This document shows, piece by piece, positions 23,869 through 35,216 of a stretch of DNA of 64,000 nucleotides. Both the position numbers and the translations under genes were made by a program. Position 1 is the first letter of the stretch. Every line of letters starts with the position of its first letter. Below the pieces are notes generated by a model, which saw only the letters and a program-made list of their open reading frames with translations, made no database searches and was not told the origin of the DNA. Origin of the DNA: Hyaloscypha bicolor E (lineage: Eukaryota; Ascomycota; Leotiomycetes; Helotiales; Hyaloscyphaceae); NCBI RefSeq assembly GCF_002865645.1, contig NW_020194638.1, positions 1,419,974-1,483,973 of the forward strand, read 5' to 3'.

Positions 23869-25658
23869 TCACTCATCATCCTGCACCAACTCCTTGATCT
23901 CCTCAGATCCCAGAACACCACCAGCAAGCATCCCATCCTGCACCGAGACGCCCGCTGAAGAACGCATGCCATTCGTGGCCCCTTTTCCGCTTACGCCACC
24001 ATCCTGCATCCAGAAATCAACTTCGTCCACTATATCATACACTATATCTTCTACTATCTGCTCATCATATCGTTCACCCACTGCTCGCAGTTTTTGCAGC
24101 TTCGAGGTTGTGGGCTGGTCACTTCCAATCATGTCAACCTCGTCGTCTTGGTCCTCGAATCCAGGTGGTGGATACCAGAAGTGTGGACCGAAGTTCACTT
24201 CTGCTGCTCCGCCTCGGAATACCGAAACTGCTGGGTAATATCCTAGCATACCATCATCCAACCCCTCTCGGGCTCCAACTTGGGCAAGTGGTTTCGATGC
24301 CGGTGGCAGGAAGGCGAAGAGGTTGGTGAATGGTGTGCCAATGAGCTCTCCGTTCTTATAAATCTTAATACTCGAATGCGGCAGTGTTCTCAGAGACGGG
24401 CATGGATGTGTTGGTCCTGGATCCTGAGTGTGCCCTGAACTAATTCCTCCGCTCGAAGAGATGACTGGTGAAGGATTCATGAGTTCCTCCAGCTCTTTGA
24501 CAGCTTGGTACTCAATCTGTTCGAAATAAAGGTGTGCCTTGAATCTGATGGGGACCCGGTCTCGGATAATGTCCGCTCTCTCGATTCCAGGGTTCTCGTC
24601 GTCTGTAAGATCGACCGCAGGGTTGTAATTGCCCTCCACAACCTTCCGATGTAATGTTTCTGATGGCAGGTTGATCTCCAGTCCAATCACATCTCCTTCT
24701 CTGATATCCTCTCCTGGCGGGAAGAAATCCTTCGGCCGCGACATGTACACTTTCTGGCCTGCCACATCTCGAAGTCCGTAGCTGTAGGCATCAAACCCTA
24801 CTGGCGCATCTAGCGTAGCTTCTCTTCTTGCCCACCCCATCCGCACATGCCCATTTGCGCTCTCCTCCTGAATATGGCCCCCGCCATCACTTCGTTTCCG
24901 CTTTGGTATTCCGCTGGTAATCTTACACTCCCAATACCATCTCCCCTCTCGTACACCCACGTTCGCCTTCGCCATTCTGAACCCTTTATCCGTAGTGACA
25001 TGCTTTCCAGATTCATCCAAGAACATGTGTGTCGAAGTATCCTCGAAATTCAGTCGTGGCTCGAAGGGCTCGGTTTCTGATTGCCTGTAATAGAGAGAAG
25101 CTGGGAAAGCTGGATCAGCAATACAATGCGTGTAATGGAAAGCTTTCTTGTTATACACACTACATTGGTCAGCAATGCCTCTCTAAATCCTTGCAAAACT
25201 TACTGGTCCGTCGTCTCATTAAACTGTATCTCCGACCCATCGGGTGCAGTTTTCGCATGACTCGGGATGAAAATCGGACCTCTTGGGGGCTCAAAATCTG
25301 TCAACTTGGGCGGAGGCAGCTTATATCGCATAGGAGCCGGCGGCGCCTCATTCTTCTTGCTCTTCTTCTCAGTCCCTGCTTTCGGATCTGGAGTAGCTCT
25401 CGCGCTGGTATCTGGCGCAAGGGATCCAGCTTTCGATTCGCGCTTTTTCAGGGACTCCTTTTTGGCTCGAGGTGCCCGTTCTCGTGCCAGAGCTGCTTCA
25501 TCTTGGGGTTTTGAGGGCTTGAAGTCTGGGTTCAAGGGGGAAGAGACAGTAGGTTGGTGGTCGTCTTCTAGAGCGCGTTTTTGTGGGATGGAGGTGATGG
25601 TAGGGGTCGTTGTAGGGGTTGCTTCGCGTTGGGGAGAGCCGGTGCCCTCGGTGGACAT
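23869..25658 (-). CDS. bre2: COMPASS/Set1 complex subunit Bre2 (Ash2-like, SPRY domain), 581 aa
   Basis: Bre2/Ash2 is a core subunit of the Set1 (COMPASS) histone H3K4 methyltransferase and stimulates its activity through the SPRY domain. Exons are 25658-25204 and 25159-23869, over a 44-bp intron. The start MSTEGTGSPQRE was chosen; longer in-frame N-termini exist up to about 25871. The N-terminal 110 residues are disordered and basic, followed by PPAPMRYKLPPPKLTDFEPP. The SPRY core has HMFLDESGKHVTTDKGFRM, GRWYWECKI, HVRMGWARREATLDAPVG, DAYSYGLRD and DVIGLEI, with a charged insert before RVPIRFKAHLYFEQ. The SPRY then resumes with SIKIYKNGELIGTPF and YYPAVSVFRGGAAEVNFGP. The far end is the Sdc1/DPY-30-binding helix (RYDEQIVEDIVYDIVDEVDF). 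This organisation is diagnostic. Confidence 0.9.
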
Positions 25659-26630
25659 ATTTGAGAAGCTGTTTGAACGAGTGTGGTCGCCGCTAGGGAT
25701 GAGGGACGTCGCCTTGGGGCGGTTTCCTACATTTTTGATCTTCATGGCGACCCGATGCGGAAGGGCGCACGGACCAGTGCCCGAGTTGCAGGGATGTGTT
25801 TGAGGGTGCTCTCGATGTTCTGTGGAAAAGACTCCATAGAATCCAGACAAGGTTGAAGATTGGAGGATCAAATCGGGATTTTTTGCATCTTGTGGAATTT
25901 TGAGTCTGGTCTGAACTGGTGAATATTCTTCAAAGTGGAGGCTGCCAACAGAGCTTAATTCACTTTCACGCGATAAAGTGAGGAGTCAAAGGCGACATGG
26001 AAGCCAAACTGGTTAAAGAAATGAACAAGCATCAATTTTACGAAGACCTGACGTTCCTGAAGTCTCTGGAAGAGCTATTGTCGATTGATTGAGAATACAA
26101 GGTCTTTCATGCGTATAGCCTCCCTCTTCACCGAGTTGGTGACTTCGAAGCCTGATAGCCCCCAAGTACCAACCAAGCCTTCGAAGCTTCTTCCCTACCT
26201 CTTCCTTACAAGGGGGCAATTACTGTGGGTCGCTCAAGTTCTTCAATCTCTCCAATTTCGAAACTGCTCTCAAGACATAACGTAGCAAATATTATTACGA
26301 GTTCCGAGGCTCCTCTCGCCTCCTAACAATATATCCACTTCCATTTCATGAGAGTAGTCACGAGTTCACCTGCATAAAACAATGCATTTGTTGCATATCG
26401 CAGTGACCATTCACTCGGAGTTGTGGGGAAGCGGAGTGGATCTGGATTGCTGGGACGCCTCTAATTTGCTCGTTTGTGTTGCTGAAGCAGCTGCAGGATC
26501 AAATTCATGCAACATGTCAGCATGAACCACAACCTGACTCGAGCCCCCCTATATCATTGCCGACGGATGACATCCAGACAAATGTCCCAAAAACCACTCG
26601 AGCATATATCATTTCTATTTCTCCCCTATG
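25659..26630. other. Intergenic ~1 kb
   Basis: This region contains the promoter or leader of bre2 and the 3' flank of the acid phosphatase gene. The bre2 frame stays open to about 25871, so the region next to 25659 may be translated if an upstream ATG is used. Nothing else is supported. Confidence 0.5.
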
Positions 26631-27796
26631 TTAAAAGAACGTTGAAGCTGTTGCATCACTCAACCCCAAGTTTCCTAGATTCCAGTTGTTCTCGACCGTG
26701 GCCATTTGCGAGTAATGGTTATACGCTTTAGTATCAGTAGTCCCGTGGGACGAAGCAGGGACGGCGTCTCCAAGAAGAACGGAGAAAACTTGATTGTTGT
26801 TTGCATAGTTTTCCGATTCATCGAAAGCTAGGCTGTTAGTCGGGGTCGTCGAAGGAGGTCAGGGAACTTACTCAGAAGAACCAAGGTCTTCTTCGTGAAG
26901 TTTGCATTACTCAATAGAGGAGTGAGGAAAGATCTTGCCCACTTTCCTGCCGTAGTGACGGAAGTATCGTGGCCATCGTTTGCTGCAGATATTAGCATTT
27001 GAAATGGAGTTTCGGAAGACGACTTACTCATATTGGGAGTTATGAATATCCATTGCGGGAGTTGGTTATTGTTCAGATCAGTGTAGAACATAGTGAAATT
27101 CTTGATCTTGGCAAGGCGATCCAAGTTGGATGTGACGGAGTCGTAGCTCATGAGTGGACTGTTCATCAATGGGTTAGCTCTCATTCCTACTCAAAATCAG
27201 GAAACATACTTATGTTTCCGAACATAGTCATTAGCGCCAGTCTTCTGGTTGACGTAGTCGCCTTCAAAGCCACTGTAGGGCGAGTCTTCTTCATACTCGC
27301 TCCAGCTGACTCCTTTAGCTTCAAGCAGGTCAACGATCGTCTTACTAGCTGAACTGATGCGAGTAAAGCTGTCGCCAGTAACGCCGTGAGTAGAGCCTCC
27401 CACCGCAGCAACGTAGTTTGGCTGAGATGGATGAGTAATGGCAAGGTAATTGTTGAGCAGGATGCCTTGAGATGCGATCCATTGGAGATTTGCTATCTGG
27501 CTGTCAGTACATTCCTCAAAGAGGTACGGCAATTCAACTCACCATCCGCAGCAGCCATCGAGTAATCGGTATTTTCCAGCCCTGGTTCAAAGTCAGTATC
27601 TTTTCCCGAATAAGGTCTGGAAGTACCTACAAATCGTCACAAAACGATCAAACGTCTTCCCAGCAATATTGCTCGTCGGACTCTCCGTCAACGCCGTAGC
27701 TCTCGCCTTTGCAATTGCGGCCGTCCCAGTCGAAGTATACTGCGTCTGCGCCAACGCAGTTCCAAGCCAAAATGAAAGACAAACCATTGACCACAT
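26631..27796 (-). CDS. Secreted acid phosphatase (phosphoesterase family), 308 aa
   Basis: This enzyme hydrolyses phosphomonoesters outside the cell; fungal members are often induced by phosphate starvation. There are six exons on the minus strand: 27796-27631, 27581-27543, 27492-27210, 27158-27028, 26982-26872, 26827-26631. Introns are 44-51 bp and all phases agree. A signal peptide (MWSMVCLSFWLGTALAQ) starts the protein. Phosphoesterase (PF04185) landmarks are LENTDYSMAA (usual form GYENTDY), NNYLAITHPSQPNYVAAVGG, the DDSPYSGFEGDY-like block, and RKHNPLMSYDSV. Then come ITPNM followed by TNDGHDTSV (across intron 4), and TLVLLTFDESENYANNN with HGTTDTKAYNHYS. It is shorter than many PhoA-type enzymes but appears complete. 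It lies 757 bp downstream of the sphingomyelinase gene, in the same direction. Confidence 0.9.
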
Positions 27797-28553
27797 GTTG
27801 AATTACGAATTATTCTCGTTGATCAACAAAAATAAATGTGAAGGGAGAACCTCCGTCTCCACGGACGATGTTGAAGTCATTTATGCTTAAAAATTACGCC
27901 ATCACCCTTTTCCAACCCGCTCCACCACTTAGCCCATCATCACTTTCTCCTGCCGACGACTCAAGTATTTGCACTTGGAGAGTCATTCCCCAGCTCCTTG
28001 ATTGGCCCTCCTATTTGAAAGTTTTATGTATACCCATGCTCTATCCGTTTGAGTTGACAACAAGAATTCGGTTCGGCGACGTGGGCGATCACTATCACAG
28101 AAGCGCGGGGGTGGATATTCAGGGGCGTGGAGCTCGGATTGGTTGGGGTGCGTTAAAGTGCCGCCGGCTCTGCCCTTGTGCTGAACATGTTGTGCATTGC
28201 ATAAGTGGCCCACCTTCCGTTTTTGATGGTAGCGCAGGAGAGGAGGGGTACAGTCGGGTGGGAAGGCCCTGAAGGGAAGGACGAGATGAGAAGATCTACG
28301 GGAGGGGCACCAATGAGAGAATTGGTCAATTCTCTGTGCTGATAGAAAGTTATCTTCTACTCGAGTGCAAAAAGTCACTTCTAGAACCGACTTCCTCGAG
28401 CCTCGGATCAGCAGATGGGTGGGCGTGACGAAGGCGGAGGTCATCCGCAACGGGACCCCTGGTTTGGAATTGTTGTCATTTCTATACATTAGATGGTATT
28501 CTATGTTATACGTCATATTACACAACATCTCTCTTCGGATCAGACCGAGCAAA
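27797..28553. other. Intergenic, no gene seen
   Basis: This is the promoter region of the acid phosphatase gene and the 3' flank of the sphingomyelinase gene (both - strand). Short frames only. Confidence 0.6.
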
Positions 28554-30756
28554 TCACTTCTTTCTATACATGGCTCTCGCTTTGAGCACCGCTTCTTCCA
28601 ATAACCCATCCTTTGCTGCCAGCTTCGCCAAAATAGGTCTCAATATGGAGCCTTCACATTCCCCCACTTCAATCACGCCCTGAGATCTTTCAATAACCTC
28701 GTCTCGTTTGCGGAAGTTGATTCCAGGCGTGATAGTTGCACAATTGTATTGTGATTCCGCAGCTCGAATCGCGCAGATTTCTTGAGTTTGGCAGGTGCCT
28801 GTGCAGGTGGTAGGGAAGTAGCCCCTTGTTTGTCGGTTTTTATAGTCTTGGAATGCGGTGGGGCTGGTCTCGAAGACGGTGGTGAGGTTGTGCCAGAAAG
28901 CTGGGGTCAGCTCCGCAGCTGGATCCGTGAGAGGTGGTGTGACGAGGGGGCCGTACGCGTCTTTTGCGGAATAGTATTTTGTCCAGACTGGACCTGTGGT
29001 TTGGTAGTTGGGGTCAGAGAGATTGGCGATGTAGGTTGTCACGTCGAGAACACCGTAGGTGACGGGATCCTGTGGTCCCAAGTCAGCTTTACTATCATGA
29101 AGCTTGCAAAATGGAAGCCAACTTACAATTGAGTAGACGCGGAATGCTGGATGTCCGGAAGTTGGCGTCATTGACGGACAGATGTAGGAGGTCTCGAGAG
29201 CATTTGAGTAGGACTGTGCTGTGTAGTTGCTGTAAGCAATCTGAAATTGATCTGTATGAGTGTGTCCTATCTCAAGTTAGTATTGTCAAAAAGTCTAAAG
29301 AGTGGAAGCAACATACCCCAAAATTCAGCAGCGATAGTAGCTGAATAGCGATTCACGATCTGGCTGTAATAATTCGAGGCATCTCTAAATGCATCTCCCA
29401 TACCCATTGGCATGTGTCCAATAATGTATGCTCGTTGGCCAGAATTCTCGGCCGCTTGCAATTCGCTGACGAGCCAGGCAAATTGGCCACTTGGATCGGC
29501 CTCCATGGTTTTCTCATACAACCAGTAATTTCCCCCATAGTACAGATTCGTGTTGATTGAGATCACGCGCAGATTTCCGTTGATCACAGAATAAGCACCA
29601 AATTTATCCGCTGCTGAAGCAGAAGTAGAACCAATCCATTGACTCCAGTCAGCGGACAGCGTGTCATAAACCCATTGCTCAACATTGTTTTTAAGGGCCG
29701 TTGGAGGGAACGCATTAGTAGGTGATGATTCATGATTCCCCACAACGCCGTAAACTGGGGGAAGGCCGGACATTCTCGTATAGGCGTCGTTGATGTCCTT
29801 GATATTCTGAGTTTGGTTCGTCAACCAAACCGCGTGGTCCACAATGTCTCCAGTGAAGAGTGTAAACGCGGCATTAGGAGCAATTTGCTTTATCGCGGCA
29901 TACATGCTATCCTCCAGGCTGACTGGAGCATCGCATTTCGTGTTGCCGTATGGTCCAGCTGGATATTTGTTGTTACCTGGCGCTTCAGCAGAAGTGTATG
30001 GTCTGCAGCAAATTGGTTTTGTACAGTTATAGCTGGCTCCAGTCTCATAGAACGGATCAACGTGAATGTCGCTGAAATGCACCACTTGGATTGGAAGTTG
30101 TCTGCTCACGACTGGCCTACTGGTTGGAGGCTTTGGTGAGGGAAATGGAACGGTATATGGAGTAACAGGCGGGTAGGGACAGAGACCAAAGAATGTGATG
30201 CAGAATAACTGGGAGGTATGAGACGGTATCGACATCGCTCGCAAATCTTGTGCAATGATGGGTCCCTCCAACCCAACGGCTCCCGTGCAAACATCCTTGT
30301 CATCAGCCTGGTCTATCGTCAGAATTCTTCAGTTTGATATTGGGATGATGTTACTGACCTTTGCCAGAATACAAATTTCCGTCAGCGTTTTGACAAAAAT
30401 TGTGTTGCCTAGCGCAGCAAGAAGTTTGAGAATATCTAGCACTGCCTGTGACAACCCTGGTGTTAGAAGAAATTCAAGATCGTCTCTCCACTTCCCTGTG
30501 ACAAAACATTTCCTTTTTTGGTTGGACAGGTTTTCTGACACTTGATAAAAAGGGCCTCGGAGCATATTTGAACGCCAATATAAAGAATGTACAAAGGTTA
30601 TAACAAGCTGAATTGACGTACATCACATCCCGCACAACTTGCTGCGGATTCGATCTCTCCCAAAATTGTACTTGCAAGGTCCCTGTTCTCTATTGCAGCC
30701 GCAGACGTTAAAGTCAACGCCTGGAGGCACCAAAGGAATGCGTATGATAACTTCAT
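28554..30756 (-). CDS. Acid sphingomyelinase (sphingomyelin phosphodiesterase) with saposin-B domain, 622 aa
   Basis: The enzyme cleaves sphingomyelin or related phosphosphingolipids to ceramide and a phospho-head group; this class is secreted or vacuolar. Exons are 30756-30622, 30445-30359, 30307-29317, 29266-29127 and 29069-28554. Introns 2-4 are 50-57 bp; intron 1 is 176 bp. A signal peptide (MKLSYAFLWCLQALTLTSAAA) precedes a saposin-B domain split by intron 1 (SCAGCD, then ILKLLAALGN, CILAK, DVCTGAVG). The calcineurin-like metallophosphatase core has all metal motifs: HFSDIHVDPFY, FTGDIVDHAVW, GVVGNHES, AYIIGHMPMG, and GHTHTDQF across intron 3. The C-terminal region with Cys pairs (CTGTCQTQEIC) is also typical. 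All catalytic ligands appear present. Confidence 0.94.
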
Positions 30757-32304
30757 CTTGAGCAGCTGGGCTGAAACGTGCCGTTCTTGGATAGAGAAAC
30801 GCGAACAACAGGGAAAAGTCCACGTTCGACTTACTTATATACTACTACCTACATTCTGCCGTCTAGATTCTCAATCTCGGGCGTGACAAGCATCAGTCGA
30901 GTTTAGTTTGCAGGTGATGTGGGGAGTCCTTGTCCATGTGGTCCTTTGGTTTCGGGTATTGGCTGCAGGCGCTGAACCAACCGACCACAATCTCAGGGAC
31001 CTACCCCGCGGCCCAATAAGGAAGCTGAACAGCCATCACAAGAAGCCTTCATCTATACTCCTGTTAATACCCACAGTGATTCGATCGGAGCTTGAGCAGG
31101 CTAATGGGGCATTGGCCTCGGCGGCTTCGGCGCATGTCATGCAGGGGGCGGGAGTGATCCTCAGGGTGGGGAACAGCCAGCTGTTCAGGAACACAGGTGT
31201 GGGTGGCGACCAAACGAAGAGTCTTTACACGTTGAAAGGTGTTGAGAAAAGGTCCTTCGCGTTTCTGAAGTCGTGTATTCTCATCGACTGCAGCTTCTGC
31301 GTCCATGGGGCTCGTTGAGGAAACTGCAAGCTGGTCTTTACTCCTTTTCGAAGGCAGGAGGGGCAGCCTCGTGCGGAATACGAGATGTCTCGGTCAGCCG
31401 GGGTCGAAGCATGTCGCCACAAAAGCTAGGGAGCCCCTTAAGACTTGATGGGGGCGGGGAGAGCTGTTCGATGGGTTTCACGCGCCTGGTAAAGTTCTTG
31501 GTGGTTGAGAGGAGGGTGTGATGGTTTTGTGTGACCAATGTTTCTGGGGGACGTTTTCCGAATTTGGGCCATGCGGCCGCTAACTCGGCACGGAACACTC
31601 GCCTAATCTTAGGGGTTCAGGGGGGCCAACAAATCACAATCAAGAATCATGGGGGAGAATTAAGGAGAGGCTCGAGTGGACCAACTTCTTGGAAATATAA
31701 AAAAGAAAGGCGAGTGGCTCTCTTCGGAGTGGTCCTCTCTCCGTCTTTAATTTCACCCATTTAGCTTGCCGTTCTTCCCCTTGTTTAGCTCTTCCAATGT
31801 TTGGTTTCCCAGGCAAGTGATCTCGGGCCACTGGTCCGAGACTCAATTTCCAGCACTAGAAGTTGAAGTGATTCAAGTTGCGGATCTTGGATTTAGATTT
31901 CATAGGCGGAGCCGCTTGGGCTATGTAGAGCTTGGGAAAGGGGAATTGTATGACCTCTCGCACGCGATAGATTTTCTGGGATCACCAAATTATCTTTGGG
32001 CCGGTTTGGAATGGACTCTGCCTGTATGGTGATCTCTCTTGCCCCGCTCTTACCTTTTTCCAGAGGTGCGAGTTTCCAACGAGGATTATGTGGCTCCGGA
32101 AAGTCCGGATGCAAAATCTTACATACCGAAACACCCATCCTCGCTCCTTCTTCGGAATCCAAACCTTCTCAAGCGCTTCTCTAAAAACATCTTGGAAGTA
32201 CACATCCAGGCGAAACCACCAAGCTTAACGATCCCGCGGTCGATCCAGAACATGCACCTGTACTTCATCCACACGAACCCAGTGGGTTACTGTTAATCCA
32301 AAGA
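30757..32304. other. Gene-poor region, no intact gene seen
   Basis: Many overlapping frames of 60-130 codons exist on both strands, but none has a convincing start, splice pattern or family motif. The stretch begins a 4.5-kb zone (to 35.2 kb) with decayed genes, so fragments too diverged to recognise may be present. Confidence 0.5.
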
Positions 32305-32925
32305 TGATTGCCATTGGGCTTTGGGAAATCTCCCAGCGTGATGACACCATCCACCAAGTCAATCTCCAAAAATCCTACGAGCTTCTGCCCTTTTGCCCGA
32401 TCCGTTTACATCACCTGGTCGAACACAGATTCTGCGCCTCGCCCTTTCATCTCTTCCGTCTCAGATGCCTTCACATCCCAAATGTGATCCAAGCACATCT
32501 TCAGGAAGACTTCCTCATTCCCATCTACTTGGTAGCCGCCATAGATAGTTTTATGGTCCTCCTTGGCCTCCCATAATTTGGCTTTGGCATGCTCTCCAAC
32601 CACACATGTTCGTTCTGCTCAAGCTCAAAATAATCCTTGCGTCTGCGTATTTTCTGCTCATTCCGGTATAGACTTGTGGGAGACACCATGGAAAATTCTC
32701 AAAGGCCATATACTCTTCGGACATTGGGGTAAGGGAGCGAAGATTTGGTGTGGGTAACAGGGCCTGGCGAGACAAGTATTGAGACCATATACCAAGCCAC
32801 CCAGAGCGAATGTAGTTGACAAATTCCAAGGTATCACCCAAGGAGGTTGTACCTGGTTTTGAAAGACCTGTGACGAAAATCTCTGCTTTAGAAGATGTGG
32901 TGTGGTCGGCTGGAGGAGCGCCCAT
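32305..32925 (-). pseudogene. Decayed sulfotransferase-like P-loop protein gene
   Basis: On the minus strand, a frame from MGAPPADH (32925) reads into a P-loop-like EIFVTGLSKPGTTSLGDTLE and then EYMAFENFPWCLPQVYT and YADARIILSLSRT. This order (P-loop start, FPW block, DA-R-IL strand) resembles fungal sulfotransferase-family proteins (Sulfotransfer_4 type). After position about 32600 the frame ends, and the sequence continues in another frame (DHKTIYGGYQVDGNEEVF, FLKMCLDHIWDVKA). A third segment near 32310-32370 reads FLEIDLVDG and GDFPKPNGN. No GT-AG introns reconcile the frames, so I read it as a pseudogene. Identity is moderate only: a diverged functional gene with unusual introns is not excluded. 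Confidence 0.42.
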
Positions 32926-33736
32926 AGCCGCGAAGCACAGCCCATGGATCGGGAATAAATGAATTATGATACGCATTGGAAACGTCGTGGAAATGATAGA
33001 TTTCCTTTGAAACCTCTTCCTGGATGTTCGGCGGGCTGACCGTATAACCCAACTTTTGTGATATACTTGTCCAGCGTCTGGGGAGGTCTGTTCTTCATTA
33101 CGTCGGCATCACTTCTCTACCCATCCTTGCGGAACGTCGTAACCCCCTCACCAATCAAGGATATATTCTACGCTAACGCATCTGGCTACCACGGAATTTT
33201 GCTTGGCCTCCTCGTCGAATCGCGTCCCAAAGTGGAAAGCGTGTCTTAGAATACACTCACCCGGGCCTGCTCTTGCTGCTTTAGTCTGGTCGATCAATGT
33301 GGCATACGGAGAGGCTTTCCATTCCTGCAACCTTCTGCTGTCTTTCTCGCTTCAGAACTCCGTGCAAGAGAATATTTGTCCTCGGCTTTCTTGCACTTGC
33401 GCTTGTTTTGATTTCTTTGGAGTTCGGCACAGCGTGCAAAGAAAATTCTTTTAACAAAACCCTATCTTCGACAAATTCTTGAATATCTTTACTTTCCGCG
33501 GTGTTTGAAACGTTTTCTTACTCGCTCTTTGCTTTTGGGTGTTGTTGAATCACCGTACCATTGAAAGGACGTATCATCTACATCACTATGAAAGACGTAA
33601 CCCGCAAAGGAATCTCGAAACCATTATTCTCATACTACTCCTTATTAATCCACATATCTATTATCATCTCCTCCCTTCGCGCTTGTTAGGCTATATTGGA
33701 ATTCACGAAAAATCTTTAGCAAACTGCGCTCAAAGC

Positions 33737-34672
33737 ATGGAAGACTCCCATCTCAATCATACCATGCCCCAAATTCAAGGTCTCTTCTTCAATCTCACTT
33801 ACAAGCACTGCCTCCTCAGTCTCCTAAACATCGCTTTCAAGGACATCTAGCGAGAAAGGGATTATTGGGACTTTGCCACTGAAAGTCAGGGTGGTTTGGA
33901 GCCGGAGTCCAAGCGATACTCATTCCGAACTGCAAGGAAAGGGTCAACGGACTCTGTGAAACTCTGGATGTTCTAGCTTGCCACCCTCAAGCGAAATACT
34001 CCTACCATGTAAGTTCATATTACTCGCTGGAGACTGGTGCGAAAATATTTAAATTGACGCTCCATAGATATATCTCGCCATGGAGAAGCGCGAGGTCAGA
34101 GCCGAGATCAAGGCTACCCACCGGATCAGCAAATTTCAAAATAGCTTCATTGCATTACGGCAGCCTACCAACCGAGTGGAGTTTCTGGAGAGAGTCCCGG
34201 TAAGAGTCGCAATTTGAGCTGGGCAACTCGAGCCCCAAGTTGCAAGTACCCTGCAGAAACAAGAGCGAATGTGATCATCACCAGCATGATGGTAAGTCTC
34301 CCTTACTCTCGTCAATTGGAGAGTCTCTGCGACACCCCCCCGTGCAACCCTGAAGATAAATTTATCAGATTGCTCAACCCGCGGTTAAGGCCTTGTTTCA
34401 TTGCTCTTGTGCTTCTTCCCTTACCAGAAGTACCGCCGGATTTGCGTCAAAACGCGTCAAAGTGAGATGTAGGCCGCTAGTTTTGCTGATAGGATGCGAG
34501 GGAGTTTTAACAAGAGATCCTGGAAAATGTTGTGGAGTTATCTGGATTCCATTCGTTGCAACGTTCTATCGCTCGATCCCGGCGATTCATGCTCAGCTGT
34601 CGCATTTTTGGCATCTGGATCTCCTTCACGTTGTTAGCAATAAGCCGGTGAGCAACAAGGCCGAAGCGTGAT
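33737..34672 (+). pseudogene. Probable decayed multi-exon gene of unknown product
   Basis: Frame from MEDSHLNHTMPQIQG at 33737 runs to a TAG at 33848-33850. It continues after it in protein-like sequence (RERDYWDFATES, LEPESKRYSFRTARKG) to a second TAG. Further on, segments joined by good GT-AG introns (34009-34067, 34200-34246, 34292-34368) stay in frame. One of them is a 44-codon exon at 34068-34199 reading YLAMEKREVRAEIKATHR and FIALRQPTNRVEFLERVP. Splice signals look intact while stops interrupt the 5' part, which suggests a recently decayed gene or a model I failed to solve. I do not recognise the family. Confidence 0.38.
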
Positions 34673-35216
34673 GATTATGGCCGCAGGTCTTCCGAGGCTA
34701 CTGGGTATATATTCCTGCGACTCTGGTCTTCATGCCTTTCTGCTGAGTTTAATGGTGTTGTTTAAACTTCTACGAATTAACGGAGGGTGATACTTTAATC
34801 CTGGAGCAGCATTAAGTGGGCAGCAATATGATACACCATAACATATTTGCTTTTGTTTCCGAGTCGTTGTTCGGCTGCCCCCTTATTGCTCGCTTAGCAA
34901 AAATCATGAATCATTATTCTCCTCAAATGATATTACTTGCCATTGCATCTATGTACTGTCCTGACGAATGTTTGGATCTTGGTAAGTTGGTTTCATTGCA
35001 TGTTCGTTTGCGAGGTCACTAAATAGCATTGCGTGGTTGGTTTATAGCACAAGCCAGAAATGTGGTTGATGGAGTGAAATTCATTCATCCCAAATGGGAC
35101 GGTAGATTGGTTGAGAACTGTATTTTCGATATGCTTCACCGGAATTTCCTGTCACGCCAATACCGCAGCCTAGTAAGTGTGTCGAATGTCGTATGCCTCC
35201 CTTTTGTTTATCAAAT
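34673..35216. other. Intergenic, no gene seen
   Basis: Short frames only. It includes the 3' flank of the minus-strand Ist2 gene that ends at 35217. Confidence 0.55.
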
